A stretch of DNA of 35,246 nucleotides from an uncultured Eubacteriales bacterium (lineage in GTDB: Bacteria; Bacillota; Clostridia; Lachnospirales; Lachnospiraceae), in assembly GCA_949292725.1 (NCBI GenBank), contig CASFAQ010000009.1, positions 1 through 35,246 on the forward strand. Direction: 5' to 3'. Position 1 is the stretch's first letter, and each line of letters opens with the position of its first letter. The translations under genes and the position numbers were made by a program. Positions 15,386-23,888 of the stretch are shown one piece after another. The notes beneath the pieces were generated by a model that saw nothing but the letters and a program-made list of their open reading frames with translations, was not told where the DNA came from and ran no database searches.

Positions 15386-16777
15386 ATGCAAACGAAAAAA
15401 ATTTACCGGATGTATCTTTTTCTTTGTATTGCCTTTCTCGGTATTATGCTTTTGCAGCTCGTGGTCAGAGTAAAGGCAATTAAGGATAACTATCCATTAT
15501 ATACACTTATATATGTTATACTTATGCTCTTTCTTATAGCGATTCTTATGATATACAGGGATCAGGCAGATAAAAGGAGGAAGCTTTCTTTTAATATTCC
15601 TCTTTTTACGACGTGGCTTTTATTATGCGGATACATGCTGTATTCGGATATAGCCGTATTTAAGAAATATTTCCTTTTAAGCCTTATACTTCTTGTTCTG
15701 TTTGGCGGGATATATGTCATTTTCCAGTTCTATCAGCGCAAAGAACGCGACAGAATATTTTCGGTATTTATAAGGTCCATTGAGCTTGCTTTTGTATTTG
15801 CAACCATATTCTGCATACTGTTTCGTCCATATACAACTGGCGTAAGATATTCAGGGCTGTCCGCCAATCCGAACGTGTACGGGATGTTTCTTATAACAGT
15901 ATGCGTATGTTTCATAACCAGACTTGACAATTATATTGCAACAAAGACTCCTATTGTAAAGTGCATTGCGCTGTATGCCGGCTTTGGCTCTGCCATGTTT
16001 TTCCTGTATATGACGGGTGCAAGAACATCATTTATGGCAATAGCCTTTATAAGTCTGTTCTGGTTTATATTCAGACTTGTTTTCCAGCGCAGAAAAAAAG
16101 AGGCTTTTATAAAATATTTTATAATAATGATACCGGTTGCCGTATCTTCGTTTTTTATATCATACGGACTTCTTGCGACCATCCCGCGCCTTATCAATAA
16201 GCCCGTTGTATTTGAAAGAGACAGAGAATTTCTCGCCGATACGAATGAACATAATGCATGCTACGCAAGCGAAAAGGCTTCGTCAAAGGCGCTTAATGAA
16301 ATTGAGCATGATGTAAAGGAAGCTATTGAAAATGCAGATAAAGAGCCTTCACTGATAAGAAGAATAAAGATGATATTCGAAGAAGGCGAAAGTCTTGATA
16401 CGATATTAAACGGACGTTTGACCATCTATAAGGAATTTGCGAAAAAGATAAATATGCAGGGCAATTACAAATACGGCAAGAAAATTGACGGCGTATTTGT
16501 CGTGAACGCACATAATAATATAATACAGGTAGGCTATAATTACGGAATTCCCGCAATGGTATTGTATATAATCTTTAATGCGCTTAGTCTTATCTTCTCG
16601 ATAATGCATTACGTACTGTATCATGACAGATTGCGATGTGCGGTATTTCCAATGCTTATTACCCTTGGATTCCTCATAACTTCAATTACCGAGTGTCTTT
16701 TGTTGCCTATGCAGTCGCTCCTCGCATTTTCTTATTATCTTTCTATGGGCGAGATTATGAATACCCAGAAGAAGTAG
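15386..16777 (+). CDS. O-antigen polymerase/ligase family membrane protein
   Basis: Polytopic membrane protein of 463 residues with about ten hydrophobic segments, likely joining or polymerising lipid-linked glycans at the outer face of the membrane. Typical Wzy/WaaL features: GLSANPNVYGMF in mid-protein, a large hydrophilic loop (about 265-375) between late membrane helices, and VNAHNNIIQVGYNYGIPAM, which resembles the HN-x-(Y/F)-x-x-G signature that ends that loop. The ATG at 15386 has Shine-Dalgarno CGGAGGAA 5 nt upstream. The last 96 bp (final membrane helix and tail) overlap, on the opposite strand, the end of the glf-vanZ gene, and no terminator is visible. Its glycan substrate is unknown; a nearby Glf hints at galactofuranose-containing polymer. 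Confidence 0.82.
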   Translation: MQTKKIYRMYLFLCIAFLGIMLLQLVVRVKAIKDNYPLYTLIYVILMLFLIAILMIYRDQADKRRKLSFNIPLFTTWLLLCGYMLYSDIAVFKKYFLLSLILLVLFGGIYVIFQFYQRKERDRIFSVFIRSIELAFVFATIFCILFRPYTTGVRYSGLSANPNVYGMFLITVCVCFITRLDNYIATKTPIVKCIALYAGFGSAMFFLYMTGARTSFMAIAFISLFWFIFRLVFQRRKKEAFIKYFIIMIPVAVSSFFISYGLLATIPRLINKPVVFERDREFLADTNEHNACYASEKASSKALNEIEHDVKEAIENADKEPSLIRRIKMIFEEGESLDTILNGRLTIYKEFAKKINMQGNYKYGKKIDGVFVVNAHNNIIQVGYNYGIPAMVLYIIFNALSLIFSIMHYVLYHDRLRCAVFPMLITLGFLITSITECLLLPMQSLLAFSYYLSMGEIMNTQKK

Positions 16778-18154
16778 CGAAGCCGCCATACTTCCAATAC
16801 TGTCAATCATCACATCAGTTATCCGGCCGTCACGACCCGGAACATATAGCTGATGTAACTCATCGGTAGCCGCATATATCAGACATATAAGCATAGTGGC
16901 AATGAAATATACATATATCTTTTTGAATCTTATATTAATCAGTAACGGTATATATATAAGAACTGCAAGTATAAAATATTCTGACATATGCGCCGCTTTT
17001 CTTACCGGAGTATGAAGCATCTCCACCATATCATCATACTCACTTATCGTCATACTGTTATTATAATCAATAATATCCACAATTTTTTGTGTAATAACAA
17101 GACTTAGCGAGGAACTTTCTCCACCGCTATCTTTGGAAAATCCAAATATTACATTATCTGTCTGTGCGGCAAGACTTCTGTATCTTTCATACAGCGTATT
17201 ATTCTTATCATCGTTAACGGGATAGTATGGCTCCGAATCATCAGTCCACGTCCCAGGATATTCCCTGGTTATGACCGTCACTCCGGAATCTGTATCCTCA
17301 AAATGCCTGTGCTCGATAATTCTTGTATACGGAATCTCATATTCCGTATAATTCACAACTGCATTGCCCTGATAATTATCGGTATTAATTATTTCATTCT
17401 CAAACTCTAACGTTCTGTACTCAAGTCTTCCGTAGCAATAATCAAAATACTCATCTATCATTCCCGTAAATACAACCTTACCTGCAAGGCTGTCATAATA
17501 TTTTTTGTCAGAAAAATAATCTGCATTGAGACGTACGTCAGCACCATCTAGCATCTTTTCTATAATCGGAGTATATCCTCCTATCGGTATGCCCTGATAT
17601 AAGTCATTGAAATAATTATTATCATAAGTAAATCTTACCGGAATTCTTTTGATGATAAAGGAAGGAAGCTCATGAGCCTTTTTACCCCACTGTTTCTCCG
17701 TATATCCTTTTATCAGCTTCTCATATATATCCTTTCCGACCAGCGAAATAGCCTGCTCTTCAAGATTGGACGGATTCGTTATACCCGATTCCCTGATCTG
17801 CTCTTCTATCTTATCCTTAGCTTCCTTTGGCGTTACGACGCCCCATAGTTTATTAAATGTATTCATATTAAAAGGCAGATTATATAATTCGTCACGATAA
17901 CGTGCAACCGGTGAATTAGTATATCTGTTAAATTCAGCATATCTGCCTATATATTCCCATATATACCTGTCACTTGTATGAAAAATATGCGCACCGTATC
18001 TGTGCACATTGATACCTGATATATTCTCAGTATAAATATTGCCGCCCACATGGTCTCTTTTATCAATTACCATGCATGTATATCCGGCTTTAGTCATCTC
18101 CAATGTAAAAACCGAGCCAAATAATCCTGCTCCAACAATTAGATAGTCATACAT
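16682..18154 (-). CDS. glf: Chimeric gene: truncated UDP-galactopyranose mutase fused to truncated VanZ-family domain
   Basis: Residues 1-338 are UDP-galactopyranose mutase (UDP-Galp to UDP-Galf, flavoenzyme): FAD motif VGAGLFGSV, YGAHIFHT, YTEKQWG, and EPYYPVND then NVIFG. A normal Glf continues with a GRLxxYxYxDM segment that contacts FAD and a final helix; this is absent. Instead the frame enters FSKDSGGESSSLSLVITQKIV, the region just after helix 1 of VanZ proteins, then runs through a VanZ domain with three further membrane segments and the signatures VRKAAHMSEY and DELHQLYVPGRDGRITDVMIDSIG. VanZ helix 1 is missing. The join lies near 17135-17143. Start 18154 (AGAGGA 9 nt upstream) is preferred to a TTG at 18163. 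Mutase activity is doubtful. The product may be a decayed gene, or a membrane-tethered protein with altered function. Confidence 0.85.
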   Translation of the reverse strand: MYDYLIVGAGLFGSVFTLEMTKAGYTCMVIDKRDHVGGNIYTENISGINVHRYGAHIFHTSDRYIWEYIGRYAEFNRYTNSPVARYRDELYNLPFNMNTFNKLWGVVTPKEAKDKIEEQIRESGITNPSNLEEQAISLVGKDIYEKLIKGYTEKQWGKKAHELPSFIIKRIPVRFTYDNNYFNDLYQGIPIGGYTPIIEKMLDGADVRLNADYFSDKKYYDSLAGKVVFTGMIDEYFDYCYGRLEYRTLEFENEIINTDNYQGNAVVNYTEYEIPYTRIIEHRHFEDTDSGVTVITREYPGTWTDDSEPYYPVNDDKNNTLYERYRSLAAQTDNVIFGFSKDSGGESSSLSLVITQKIVDIIDYNNSMTISEYDDMVEMLHTPVRKAAHMSEYFILAVLIYIPLLINIRFKKIYVYFIATMLICLIYAATDELHQLYVPGRDGRITDVMIDSIGSMAASLLLLGIHNLAHRKIIRKCEERLHRQQKTLGN

Positions 18155-18204
18155 CAAAATCAATCCTCTATTCCCTCAAATTTCAATATAATACAAATAT
18201 AAAT

Positions 18205-18232
18205 CAGGTGCAGATCTTATAATCTGCACCTG
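18205..18232 (-). terminator. Terminator of fba
   Basis: A perfect 11-bp stem (CAGGTGCAGAT with ATCTGCACCTG) has a 6-nt loop. On the minus strand it is followed by ATTTATATTTG, a moderate U-rich tail, 22 bp after the fba stop. Confidence 0.8.
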
Positions 18233-18254
18233 TAAAAATGTGCTGTAACTATAC

Positions 18255-19223
18255 TCAGGCTTTTCCGTTACTTCCAAGAACGTTAGTAATCTTGTGTGCA
18301 ACCATATCTTTAACGGCCTGACGAGCCGGCTTAAGATACTGACGTGGATCGAAGTGATCCGGATGCTCATTGAAGTACTGACGCATAACTGCTGTCATTG
18401 CAAGTCGGATATCCGAGTCAATATTGATCTTACATACTGCAAGCTTAGCAGCTTCACGAAGCTGATCCTCAGGAATACCGATTGCATCGGGCATCTGTCC
18501 GCCGTTCTCATTAATCATCTTAACGAATTCCTGTGGTACGGATGATGAACCATGAAGTACGATAGGGAATCCCGGAAGCTTATCAATACATCCCTTTAAT
18601 ACATCAAAACGAAGTGGTGGTGGAACAAGAATTCCTTTCTCATTTCTTGTACACTGGTCAGCTGTAAACTTATAAGCTCCGTGTGATGTTCCAATAGCGA
18701 TTGCAAGTGAATCACATCCTGTTCTGTCAACGAATTCCTCAACCTCTTCCGGACGTGTATAACTTTCTTTTCCTGCCTCAACTACAACCTCATCTTCAAC
18801 ACCTGCAAGTGTTCCAAGCTCTGCCTCTACAACAGCGCCGTGAGCATGAGCATACTCAACAACCTGCTTCGTAAGAGCTATATTCTCCTCAAACGGCTTT
18901 GAAGACGCATCAATCATAACTGATGTGAATCCACCATCGATACAGCTTTTGCAAAGCTCAAATGAATCACCATGATCAAGATGAAGAGCAATAGGAATAT
19001 CAGGGTTCTCAGCAACTGCTGCCTCTACTAATTTAACAAGATATGTGTGATTAGCATAAGCACGCGCGCCCTTTGATACCTGAAGGATAACAGGACTGTT
19101 AAGTTCTCCTGCAGCTTCTGTAATACCCTGAACAATTTCCATGTTGTTAACATTAAAAGCACCGATAGCATATCCGCCATCATAAGCCTTCTTAAACATC
19201 TCTGTTGTTGTTACTAATGCCAT
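18255..19223 (-). CDS. fba: Class II fructose-bisphosphate aldolase
   Basis: Cleaves fructose-1,6-bisphosphate to two triose phosphates, zinc dependent. The 322-residue protein starts MALVTTTEMFKKAYDGGYAIGAFNVNN. Metal and substrate residues are visible in LHLDHGDSFELC, in EAELGTLAGVED, and in HGSSSVPQEF near the C-terminus. Start 19223 is set by AAGGAG 8 nt upstream; the longer frame to 19286 runs through the spacer. It lies 80 bp downstream of pfp, forming a glycolytic pair that catalyses consecutive steps. Confidence 0.96.
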   Translation of the reverse strand: MALVTTTEMFKKAYDGGYAIGAFNVNNMEIVQGITEAAGELNSPVILQVSKGARAYANHTYLVKLVEAAVAENPDIPIALHLDHGDSFELCKSCIDGGFTSVMIDASSKPFEENIALTKQVVEYAHAHGAVVEAELGTLAGVEDEVVVEAGKESYTRPEEVEEFVDRTGCDSLAIAIGTSHGAYKFTADQCTRNEKGILVPPPLRFDVLKGCIDKLPGFPIVLHGSSSVPQEFVKMINENGGQMPDAIGIPEDQLREAAKLAVCKINIDSDIRLAMTAVMRQYFNEHPDHFDPRQYLKPARQAVKDMVAHKITNVLGSNGKA

Positions 19224-19252
19224 TTTATTATCTCCTTTTCTTTTTATTAACA

Positions 19253-19289
19253 GGTGTGCGGCAACACCATTACGATGAAGCCACACGCC
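19253..19289 (-). promoter_or_regulatory. Hairpin in the pfp-fba spacer
   Basis: On the minus strand GGCGTGTGG can pair with CCGCACACC (one mismatch, one wobble) around a 19-nt loop. There is no U-run after it. It may be an mRNA processing or stability element tuning fba relative to pfp. An alternative smaller stem (GGTGT/ACACC) competes with it. Confidence 0.3.
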
Positions 19290-19303
19290 GGATGTCCATA
19301 ATC

Positions 19304-20527
19304 TTATCTTACAAGGTGAACAGGAAGTCCGTCAGCATAAAGAGGAGTAAGCTCACCCATTATAAGCGGTCTTGCATATTTCTCAAAATCATCCGTAAGT
19401 CCGCATCCATCCTCTGTAATCCAGTTATCAGGCACTTTTCTCTCAACATTGGCAATATCATGAATGTCATGAGCACTTGTGCCACACTGATATGGATCTT
19501 CACCATTTCTATCAAGTGTAATCATCATGGCTGTCTTTCCTGCGTCTGCAGCCTTAACGGCATCTGCTCCAACCTGAAATGCCTCATTGATGTCTGTAAG
19601 TGAAGCAATATGTGTTGCTGCTCTCTGAAGAGTTGAGAACTCAATCGCTCTGGTCTTAAGTCCGGTTCTCTCTGCAACGATATCTGCAAGCTTAACAGCC
19701 GTACCTGACATCTGCTTGTGTCCGAACGCATCAACCGCAACTTCCCTGCCAACCTCGCACACATAGCGTCCGTCAGCAAGCTTAACTCCCTCTGATACAG
19801 CTATAACTATGGATGATTTGGTCTTTGAAAGCTCCTCAACCTTATTAACAAAGTTATCAATATCAAATACTCTTTCCGGAAGATATATTGCATCAACGCC
19901 CTCGCAGTCAGGTCCCTTTGCAAGCGCTGCAGCGGCTGTAAGCCATCCTGCATTACGTCCCATGATCTCAACAACAACCACGGTAGGCTTTCTTGCGCCA
20001 AAAGAAGAATTGTCACGAATAACCTCTTTAATTGATGTAGCAATATATTTGGCTGCCGAACCGTAACCCGGGCAGTGATCAGTTATAGGAAGATCATTAT
20101 CTACAGTCTTAGGAACTCCTACAAATCTCTGACTCTTGTTATGTGCTTTTGCATAATCAGAAAGCATCTTTACGGTATCCATTGAATCGTTACCGCCGCA
20201 ATAAAAAAGATACTCGATGTCATGCTTCTCCATAACTTCAAAAACCTTCTCATACACTTCTTCATTGCCCTCGATCTTAGGCATCTTAAAACGACATGAT
20301 CCAAGAAATGCTGATGGAGTTCTCTTTAACATCTCAACGCCTGCAGGAGCTGCAAGGTAATCATCAAGGTCACAAAGCTTGTCCTCAAGAAATCCTTCGA
20401 TTCCATGAACCATTCCATATACTTTGTCGATACCAAGCTTCTTAGCCTGTGAATAAACACCTGCAACAGATGAATTAATAACGGCTGTCGGTCCGCCGGA
20501 CTGTCCAACAACAATGTTCTTACCCAT
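19304..20527 (-). CDS. pfp: Pyrophosphate-type 6-phosphofructokinase
   Basis: Phosphorylates fructose-6-phosphate, here most likely with pyrophosphate. The 407-residue protein begins MGKNIVVGQSGGPTAVIN. The donor-binding motif is GGNDS, with Asp at the fourth position, and the catalytic loop is PKTVDND with Lys; both are hallmarks of PPi-dependent enzymes, ATP-dependent ones having GGDGS and PGTIDND. MGRNAGW and EGVKLADG follow. The third residue of the GGNDS motif is Asn where E. coli PFK has Asp103, a variation seen in this clostridial clade. Start at 20527 gives GGAGG an 8-nt spacing; the ATG at 20533 would have only 2 nt. Own strong promoter; followed by fba. Confidence 0.93.
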   Translation of the reverse strand: MGKNIVVGQSGGPTAVINSSVAGVYSQAKKLGIDKVYGMVHGIEGFLEDKLCDLDDYLAAPAGVEMLKRTPSAFLGSCRFKMPKIEGNEEVYEKVFEVMEKHDIEYLFYCGGNDSMDTVKMLSDYAKAHNKSQRFVGVPKTVDNDLPITDHCPGYGSAAKYIATSIKEVIRDNSSFGARKPTVVVVEIMGRNAGWLTAAAALAKGPDCEGVDAIYLPERVFDIDNFVNKVEELSKTKSSIVIAVSEGVKLADGRYVCEVGREVAVDAFGHKQMSGTAVKLADIVAERTGLKTRAIEFSTLQRAATHIASLTDINEAFQVGADAVKAADAGKTAMMITLDRNGEDPYQCGTSAHDIHDIANVERKVPDNWITEDGCGLTDDFEKYARPLIMGELTPLYADGLPVHLVR

Positions 20528-20573
20528 TTTCATTACCTCCGAAAAATTATAATTAGTTTATTTACGTTTCTGT

Positions 20574-20602
20574 ATTATAACAGAATAAAGCATCCATTTC
20601 AA
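20574..20602 (-). promoter_or_regulatory. Promoter of pfp-fba
   Basis: TTGAAA and consensus TATAAT with exactly 17-bp spacing on the minus strand, about 45 bp before the pfp start. One of the best consensus matches in the window, as expected for glycolytic genes. Confidence 0.85.
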
Positions 20603-20623
20603 CCCGATTTCCAGCCATTATGG

Positions 20624-20656
20624 CAAAAAATTTCCATGAACCATAGCGGTCCATGG
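20624..20656 (-). terminator. Terminator of the NUDIX gene
   Basis: On the minus strand a 9-bp stem with one mismatch (CCATGGACC with GGTTCATGG) and a 5-nt loop is followed by AAATTTTTTG. It lies about 27 bp after the NUDIX stop and isolates it from the pfp promoter. Confidence 0.75.
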
Positions 20657-20682
20657 AGACTGTTAATAATTGCTGCTTATAA

Positions 20683-21135
20683 TCAGAAATATTTCCTGTT
20701 GCCCCACAGATTACATTTTTTCAGATCAAGATACTCAGTATAGGCTCTCTCAAGAATCTGTTTCTCATTGATAAACTTTAACAGGTGATAAGCCTCATGA
20801 TACTTGTAATACCCGGAATCAACGAAATATTCCTCGCGTTGTGGTTTGCTGTAGTAGCTGCCAGCCATCATAAGATACCAATGGACATCTTTTAAAACAG
20901 TGTCGTTCTGTGCGCTGAATGAATACTGGCTTTTACCTACGTACTTAATTATCTGTGCGTCTGCGCCCGATTCCTCGTTAACTTCGCGAAGCGCTGTCTC
21001 TTTATATTCCTCTCCTTCTTCTACAGTTCCTTTAGGCAGAACCCAGCCTTCATACTTGTTCTTATAATTCTTGTATAATAACAGAATTTTGCCACGGAAA
21101 ATAACCACGCCACCACAGCTTGTTGCTTCAATCAT
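20683..21135 (-). CDS. NUDIX hydrolase
   Basis: Hydrolyses a nucleoside-diphosphate-linked compound; the substrate cannot be named. At 150 residues it is a single NUDIX domain with a complete box GTVEEGEEYKETALREVNEESGA (Gx5Ex7REVxEExGA), and upstream LLLYKNYKNKYEGWVLPKG, typical of the MutT/diadenosine-polyphosphate type. The start at 21135 has AGGAGG 8 nt upstream; the frame continues to 21285 but that part overlaps the promoter. It has its own promoter across the PBP stop codon, so it is transcribed independently of, or in addition to, the upstream operon. Confidence 0.9.
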   Translation of the reverse strand: MIEATSCGGVVIFRGKILLLYKNYKNKYEGWVLPKGTVEEGEEYKETALREVNEESGADAQIIKYVGKSQYSFSAQNDTVLKDVHWYLMMAGSYYSKPQREEYFVDSGYYKYHEAYHLLKFINEKQILERAYTEYLDLKKCNLWGNRKYF

Positions 21136-21194
21136 TGCAATTCCTCCTGTAAGCGTCTTATAAGTGGTGTGACTATAATTCAATACCTGCAAAA

Positions 21195-21224
21195 AGTATA
21201 GCACAGTTTCATATAATATTTCAA
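21195..21224 (-). promoter_or_regulatory. Promoter of the NUDIX gene
   Basis: TTGAAA and TATACT with 18-bp spacing and an extended TGC before the -10, on the minus strand. It overlaps the last codon of the PBP gene. Confidence 0.65.
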
Positions 21225-22618
21225 TAGTATGAGTCAAATAATTTTCCTGCAATAGGAACAGCATAATCGCTTCCCGTTCCCGCACCCTCTACTATAATAC
21301 TTACTGCAATCTTTTTTCCGTCTTTTTCAGCGTATCCTATAAACCATGCATGTGAATTACCCGAGGAATCATATTCCGCCGTGCCGGTTTTTCCATATGC
21401 CGTATATGTTTTTGATGCTAGAGTGCCAGCTGTTCCTGATGTAACCACCTCTCTTAAACACTCGTTCATAAACTCATTCTCCTCGGGTGTCATAACCTGA
21501 ATTTTCTTCGAACCTGAGAATCTCCTTACCGTGGAACACCCGTCGTTAATCATTTTCTCGGCAATATACGGTGTCGTAATATAGCCTCCGTTTGCAAATG
21601 ATGATATTATTATCAGATTGTGAAGAGGTGTTATGAGAGTTTTTCCCTGTCCTATAACGGTCTGCATCTTCTCTCCGGTGTTATCTGCCTGCTTTAAGGA
21701 AAAACTGCTCTGCTTATATTGAAATGCTACAGAAATATCTGTATTAAAAAGCAGACTTTTACACGTGGATCTTAGCGATTTTATGTCAAGCGTGAGCCCG
21801 ATATCGGCAAATGCACTGTTACATGAATTGGCAAATGCTTCTCTTATGTCCTGCTCTCCATGCGCTTTTTTATTGTGGCAGTTAATTCTGTAATTATCCA
21901 CACTAAACTGCCCCTTGCATTTAAAGGAATATTTGCTGTATGAAGGATTCTCCCGTATATACTCTAAAAGCGTAAGAGTCTTAAATGTAGAGCCCGGAGG
22001 ATATAAACCCTGTGTTGCGCGGTTAAGGAGCGGCGAATTATCCTCGTCCGAATTAAGTCTGTTCCAATCATCCGCTATTGTATTGGGGTCATAGTCAGGT
22101 TTGGATACCATCGCAAGTATTGCACCGGTATCCGGATCCATTGCAATTACTGCACCTTTTCTGCTTCCGAGCGCCTGATAAGCGCATTTTTGCAGTGTAA
22201 GATCAAGCGTTGTAACAAGACTGTCACCCGGACTTTTCTCACCCTCGAGTTCCTTAAACGCCTTTGAAATCGGGTTTATGGTAGAGGTAAGCAGATAAGA
22301 ATTGTATGAATATTCAAGTCCTGTCTGTCCCTTGTCATAATAACCTGCGGCATGCGCAAATATATTATCATAAGGATAACTTCTTACCTCATTTCCATCT
22401 GAATCCGTGATACTCTCGGCTATAATTTCGCCATCTGAGGTAAGAATACTGCCCCGCGTTATCCTGTCGGCCATTATATCATCAGTTTTATTATACGGAT
22501 TATTAAGGAGCTTACTGTTATCACGTATAATAAATATGGCAAAATACACCAAAAGGCATGAAAATCCGATCATAAAAGCATACGATATAATGGTTATATG
22601 TTTATTATGTTTTGGCAT
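21221..22618 (-). CDS. Class B penicillin-binding protein (transpeptidase)
   Basis: Cross-links peptidoglycan outside the membrane. The 465-residue protein has one N-terminal membrane helix (ITIISYAFMIGFSCLLVYFAIFII, about 8-31), a short dimerisation region (ADRITRGSIL is the usual RGxI start) and a transpeptidase domain with the three penicillin-binding motifs: S210TFK in PPGSTFK, S265CN, and KTGTAE near the end. It is shorter than FtsI or PBP2 and resembles PbpA/SpoVD-type proteins paired with a SEDS gene. The ATG at 22618 lies inside the end of the SEDS gene (14-nt overlap) with GAGGTT 8 nt upstream; the longer frame to 22705 is inside that gene. Confidence 0.92.
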   Translation of the reverse strand: MPKHNKHITIISYAFMIGFSCLLVYFAIFIIRDNSKLLNNPYNKTDDIMADRITRGSILTSDGEIIAESITDSDGNEVRSYPYDNIFAHAAGYYDKGQTGLEYSYNSYLLTSTINPISKAFKELEGEKSPGDSLVTTLDLTLQKCAYQALGSRKGAVIAMDPDTGAILAMVSKPDYDPNTIADDWNRLNSDEDNSPLLNRATQGLYPPGSTFKTLTLLEYIRENPSYSKYSFKCKGQFSVDNYRINCHNKKAHGEQDIREAFANSCNSAFADIGLTLDIKSLRSTCKSLLFNTDISVAFQYKQSSFSLKQADNTGEKMQTVIGQGKTLITPLHNLIIISSFANGGYITTPYIAEKMINDGCSTVRRFSGSKKIQVMTPEENEFMNECLREVVTSGTAGTLASKTYTAYGKTGTAEYDSSGNSHAWFIGYAEKDGKKIAVSIIVEGAGTGSDYAVPIAGKLFDSYY

Positions 22619-23888
22619 TCTTATCAACCTCGCTTTTATTAAGCACATACATTCCCTGTATAATTGAAAATATAATAATGGTGCACAGTATCGAGCTTCC
22701 GCCATAACTGATAAATGGAAGTGTAACTCCTGTGGAAGGAATAAATTTGGTCACTCCTCCAACTGCAAGAAATGTCTGAAATATGAATACAATCCCAAGC
22801 CCCAGTGCGGTAAATTTGAAAAATACATTATCAATTTTCATGGAAATATTTACAATCATAATAAAACAGCTTATATACACCATCAGCATACAGAGGGCAA
22901 AAACCCCACCCAGTTCTTCACATATTGCGGCAAATATGAAATCGCTTTCAACCACCGGTATTTTCTCAGGAATCCCTCTGCCAAGCCCAAGACCGAAGAG
23001 ACCGCCCGCAGCAATGGCAAACATCGACTGGGTTATCTGATATCCGCCCGTATCAATGATACTGAAAGGGTCCTTCCATGCGGCCACCCTTGTCCTTACA
23101 TGCGAAAACAGATGATACGCCACCACGGACGCCCCGACGCCGCCTGCACCGCCCAAAAGCAGATACAGGTAATTGCCGGTTGCCGATACAAGAATAAAAA
23201 GGTATGTTATGAAAAATATTAATGCTCCTCCCAAATCCTTTTCAAGAATCAGAAGTACAGCATGCGCAGCGGCAACCGCCGTTACGATTGCTATATGCTT
23301 AAAATTCTTCTTTCTCGTAAGAAGAGCCGCAGCAAAAAATACATATAATATCTTAACAAATTCAGATGGCTGAAAGGCTATATTGGATATGACTATCCAG
23401 TTTTTGGCGCCATGTATCTCCTCTGCAAACAGAAGCGTCACAGCAAGAAGTGTCATCCCTACAATTCCATACTGCCATCCAAGTCTGTCAAAATACGGAA
23501 ATTTCTTTATTACAAAAGGAACAAGCAGACATACTCCAAGTCCTAGAACTACTATACACAACTGCTTTACAGCATATTCGATCTCAATGCGCTCCAGCAT
23601 AAATATACCGATCATAATGAGCATAACCATATTATTGAGCATGAGCCTGGAAAGTCCCTTATAAAAAATGTTATATACAAAAAAAGTAAGCGAATACACT
23701 ACAAGTTGCGCAACATACAGAATAATTATGTTAAAATCCCAGCTTGCAGTGTACAAAAGTATATGTGCAATCGTCATTATGATATATATACATGTCCGCT
23801 GTGCCTTTTGCTTATAGAAACAGAAGAATGTATATAAAGCAAAGACAATTACCATTATATAACCACATAAAACTGCAATTGTATTCAT
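22605..23888 (-). CDS. SEDS peptidoglycan glycosyltransferase (FtsW/RodA/SpoVE family)
   Basis: Polymerises lipid II into glycan strands together with the class B PBP encoded next. The 427-residue protein has ten or more membrane helices. Family marks: FQPSEFVKILYVFFAA, DLGGALIFF, TGGYQITQSMFAIAAGGLFGLGLG, VESDFIFAAICEELG, and GVTLPFISYGGSS near the C-terminus. The start overlaps the stop of the upstream U32 gene in an ATGA, so translation is coupled. Pairing SEDS directly with a short PBP recalls actinobacterial rodA-pbpA. Whether it serves elongation, division or sporulation cannot be told; neighbouring zapA favours division. Confidence 0.93.
   Translation of the reverse strand: MNTIAVLCGYIMVIVFALYTFFCFYKQKAQRTCIYIIMTIAHILLYTASWDFNIIILYVAQLVVYSLTFFVYNIFYKGLSRLMLNNMVMLIMIGIFMLERIEIEYAVKQLCIVVLGLGVCLLVPFVIKKFPYFDRLGWQYGIVGMTLLAVTLLFAEEIHGAKNWIVISNIAFQPSEFVKILYVFFAAALLTRKKNFKHIAIVTAVAAAHAVLLILEKDLGGALIFFITYLFILVSATGNYLYLLLGGAGGVGASVVAYHLFSHVRTRVAAWKDPFSIIDTGGYQITQSMFAIAAGGLFGLGLGRGIPEKIPVVESDFIFAAICEELGGVFALCMLMVYISCFIMIVNISMKIDNVFFKFTALGLGIVFIFQTFLAVGGVTKFIPSTGVTLPFISYGGSSILCTIIIFSIIQGMYVLNKSEVDKNAKT

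Noticed and set aside
20615..20625. GCCATTATGGC palindrome near the pfp promoter as operator
   Set aside because: Only 5 bp per arm and it overlaps the terminator region of the NUDIX gene; likely chance.
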